Shown here: in pieces, positions 6,778-7,395 of the stretch
Layout of the letters: each line of letters begins with the position of its first letter
Numbering within the stretch: position 1 is the stretch's first letter
Assembly (NCBI GenBank): GCA_027306955.1
Contig: DAHUXX010000231.1
Coordinates: forward strand, 1 to 7,395
DNA length: 7,395 nt
Reading direction: 5' to 3'
Origin: Acetobacteraceae bacterium
GTDB lineage: Bacteria > Pseudomonadota > Alphaproteobacteria > Acetobacterales > Acetobacteraceae
Position numbers and translations under genes: made by a program
The notes under the pieces: generated by a model
The model's input: only the letters and a program-made list of their open reading frames with translations
The model's database searches: none
Told to the model about the DNA's origin: nothing

Positions 6778-7395
6778 GCGCAGCCAGCACCGGGGCGAGC
6801 GGGATCGCGTCCATGCTCGCGGCACCATAGTCCTGCGCGCGCAGAATGGTGTTGCGGGCGCACCAGGGGGCGAATTTCGCCGGGTCCGTGGGGCCGAACA
6901 GCGAGACGAGCGCAATGTCCGCCGCCGCCAGCATGTGCCCCCCGCCGCAATCGCCGGCGACCCCGGCCTCGCAACGCGCGGCAAGCGCGATGGTCAGCTC
7001 CGGGCCGGCGGGCGCGGTTTCCTGCAACGGCATCGCGGCCCCGGGCACCGCGTCGCGGAAGACGCCGGCGAGGTCCGCCTCGGCGGGGCCGGCGATGGCA
7101 ACGGGCCGGATGCCGCGCAGGGCGAGCGCACGCGCCAGCTCGATGTGGCGGGCGAGCGGCCAGGCCTTGTGCCGCCCGCCGGCGCCGAGGACGAGCGCCA
7201 CCCGGCGTTCCTCTCCAGGCAGCAGCGCGGCCGCCCGGGCGCGCGCCGCCGCGGGAAGCTCCACGGCGCCCGAGGCGTCCGGCTTTACTCCGGTCGCGAG
7301 TTCCAGCAGCAGCAGCAGGCGCTCGACGACACGCCGCGGGCGGTTGCCGCGCGGCCTGCGATCCGAAAGCCAGTAGCCGGCGGCGGCGGAGACGA
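6761..7395 (-). CDS. Family 9 glycosyltransferase (heptosyltransferase-like), C-terminal part, cut by right edge
   Basis: The frame is open from the right edge to TGA at 6763-6761, giving 210 residues of the C-terminal domain; the start lies outside the window. Key parts: VALVLGAGGRHKAWPL near residues 65-80, matching the GT9 pattern of a glycine-rich loop followed by K-x-W-P, where the lysine contacts the nucleotide sugar. Later comes D148-C-G-G-G-H-M-LAAAD and LFGPTDP at 165-171, the GT9 block that holds ADP-heptose in WaaC/WaaF. Such enzymes add heptose or a related sugar to lipopolysaccharide core or another glycan at the inner face of the membrane. The usual D-S/T-G-P-x-H reads D-C-G-G-G-H here, so the donor may differ. 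A GTG at 7264 is not a convincing start because the upstream codons read smoothly and are protein-like. Family call good; acceptor and sugar unknown. Confidence 0.82.
   Translation of the reverse strand, partial: VSAAAGYWLSDRRPRGNRPRRVVERLLLLLELATGVKPDASGAVELPAAARARAAALLPGEERRVALVLGAGGRHKAWPLARHIELARALALRGIRPVAIAGPAEADLAGVFRDAVPGAAMPLQETAPAGPELTIALAARCEAGVAGDCGGGHMLAAADIALVSLFGPTDPAKFAPWCARNTILRAQDYGAASMDAIPLAPVLAALIPSA

Noticed and set aside
6843..7376. Plus-strand open frame of 176 codons opposite the GT9 gene.
   Set aside because: Ser/Ala/Arg-rich translation without motifs; the opposite strand shows clear GT9 signatures over the same span.

Overview
This is a GC-rich (about two thirds or more by eye), tightly packed chromosomal stretch from a bacterium. 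Gene content and codon use suggest a high-GC proteobacterium, most plausibly an alphaproteobacterium. The taxonomic guess rests on gene style only and is soft. I see no mobile element, tRNA, rRNA or CRISPR array.

Left and centre (about 1-5021, all minus strand): the core is a three-gene operon read from right to left. A long flavin/iron-sulfur NAD(P)H oxidoreductase of the GltD/NfnB/dihydropyrimidine-dehydrogenase type (5021-3195) overlaps by 4 bases (ATGA) the fused gamma-alpha subunit of a 2-oxoacid:acceptor oxidoreductase (korA-like, 3198-1345). After 10 bases comes the thiamine-diphosphate beta subunit (korB-like, 1334-279). A perfect 9-bp hairpin sits on the korB stop codon and probably ends the transcript. 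Together the three proteins look like a complete CoA-dependent 2-oxoacid (probably 2-oxoglutarate) oxidoreductase. Electrons would pass from ThDP/[4Fe-4S] in KorAB into a dedicated flavoprotein and on to NAD(P)+, or in reverse, with no separate ferredoxin gene needed. Downstream, on the same strand and cut by the left edge, is the start of a SixA-like phosphohistidine phosphatase (152-1). It has a good Shine-Dalgarno sequence but no ATG, GTG or TTG where the start should be.

Right (5145-6777, plus strand): divergent from the kor operon across a 123-bp gap are two genes in tandem. The first encodes an exported endonuclease/exonuclease/phosphatase-family protein with a signal peptide. The second encodes a YdfG-like short-chain dehydrogenase.

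Right edge (7395-6761, minus strand): the C-terminal 210 codons of a family 9 (heptosyltransferase-like) glycosyltransferase. Its 3' end overlaps the dehydrogenase gene by 17 bp tail-to-tail.

The most interesting system is the flavoprotein-KorA-KorB module. It resembles a three-subunit 2-oxoglutarate:NADP+ oxidoreductase that I recall being described in Azoarcus evansii, so it is probably not wholly new, but its electron path and direction in this organism are open.
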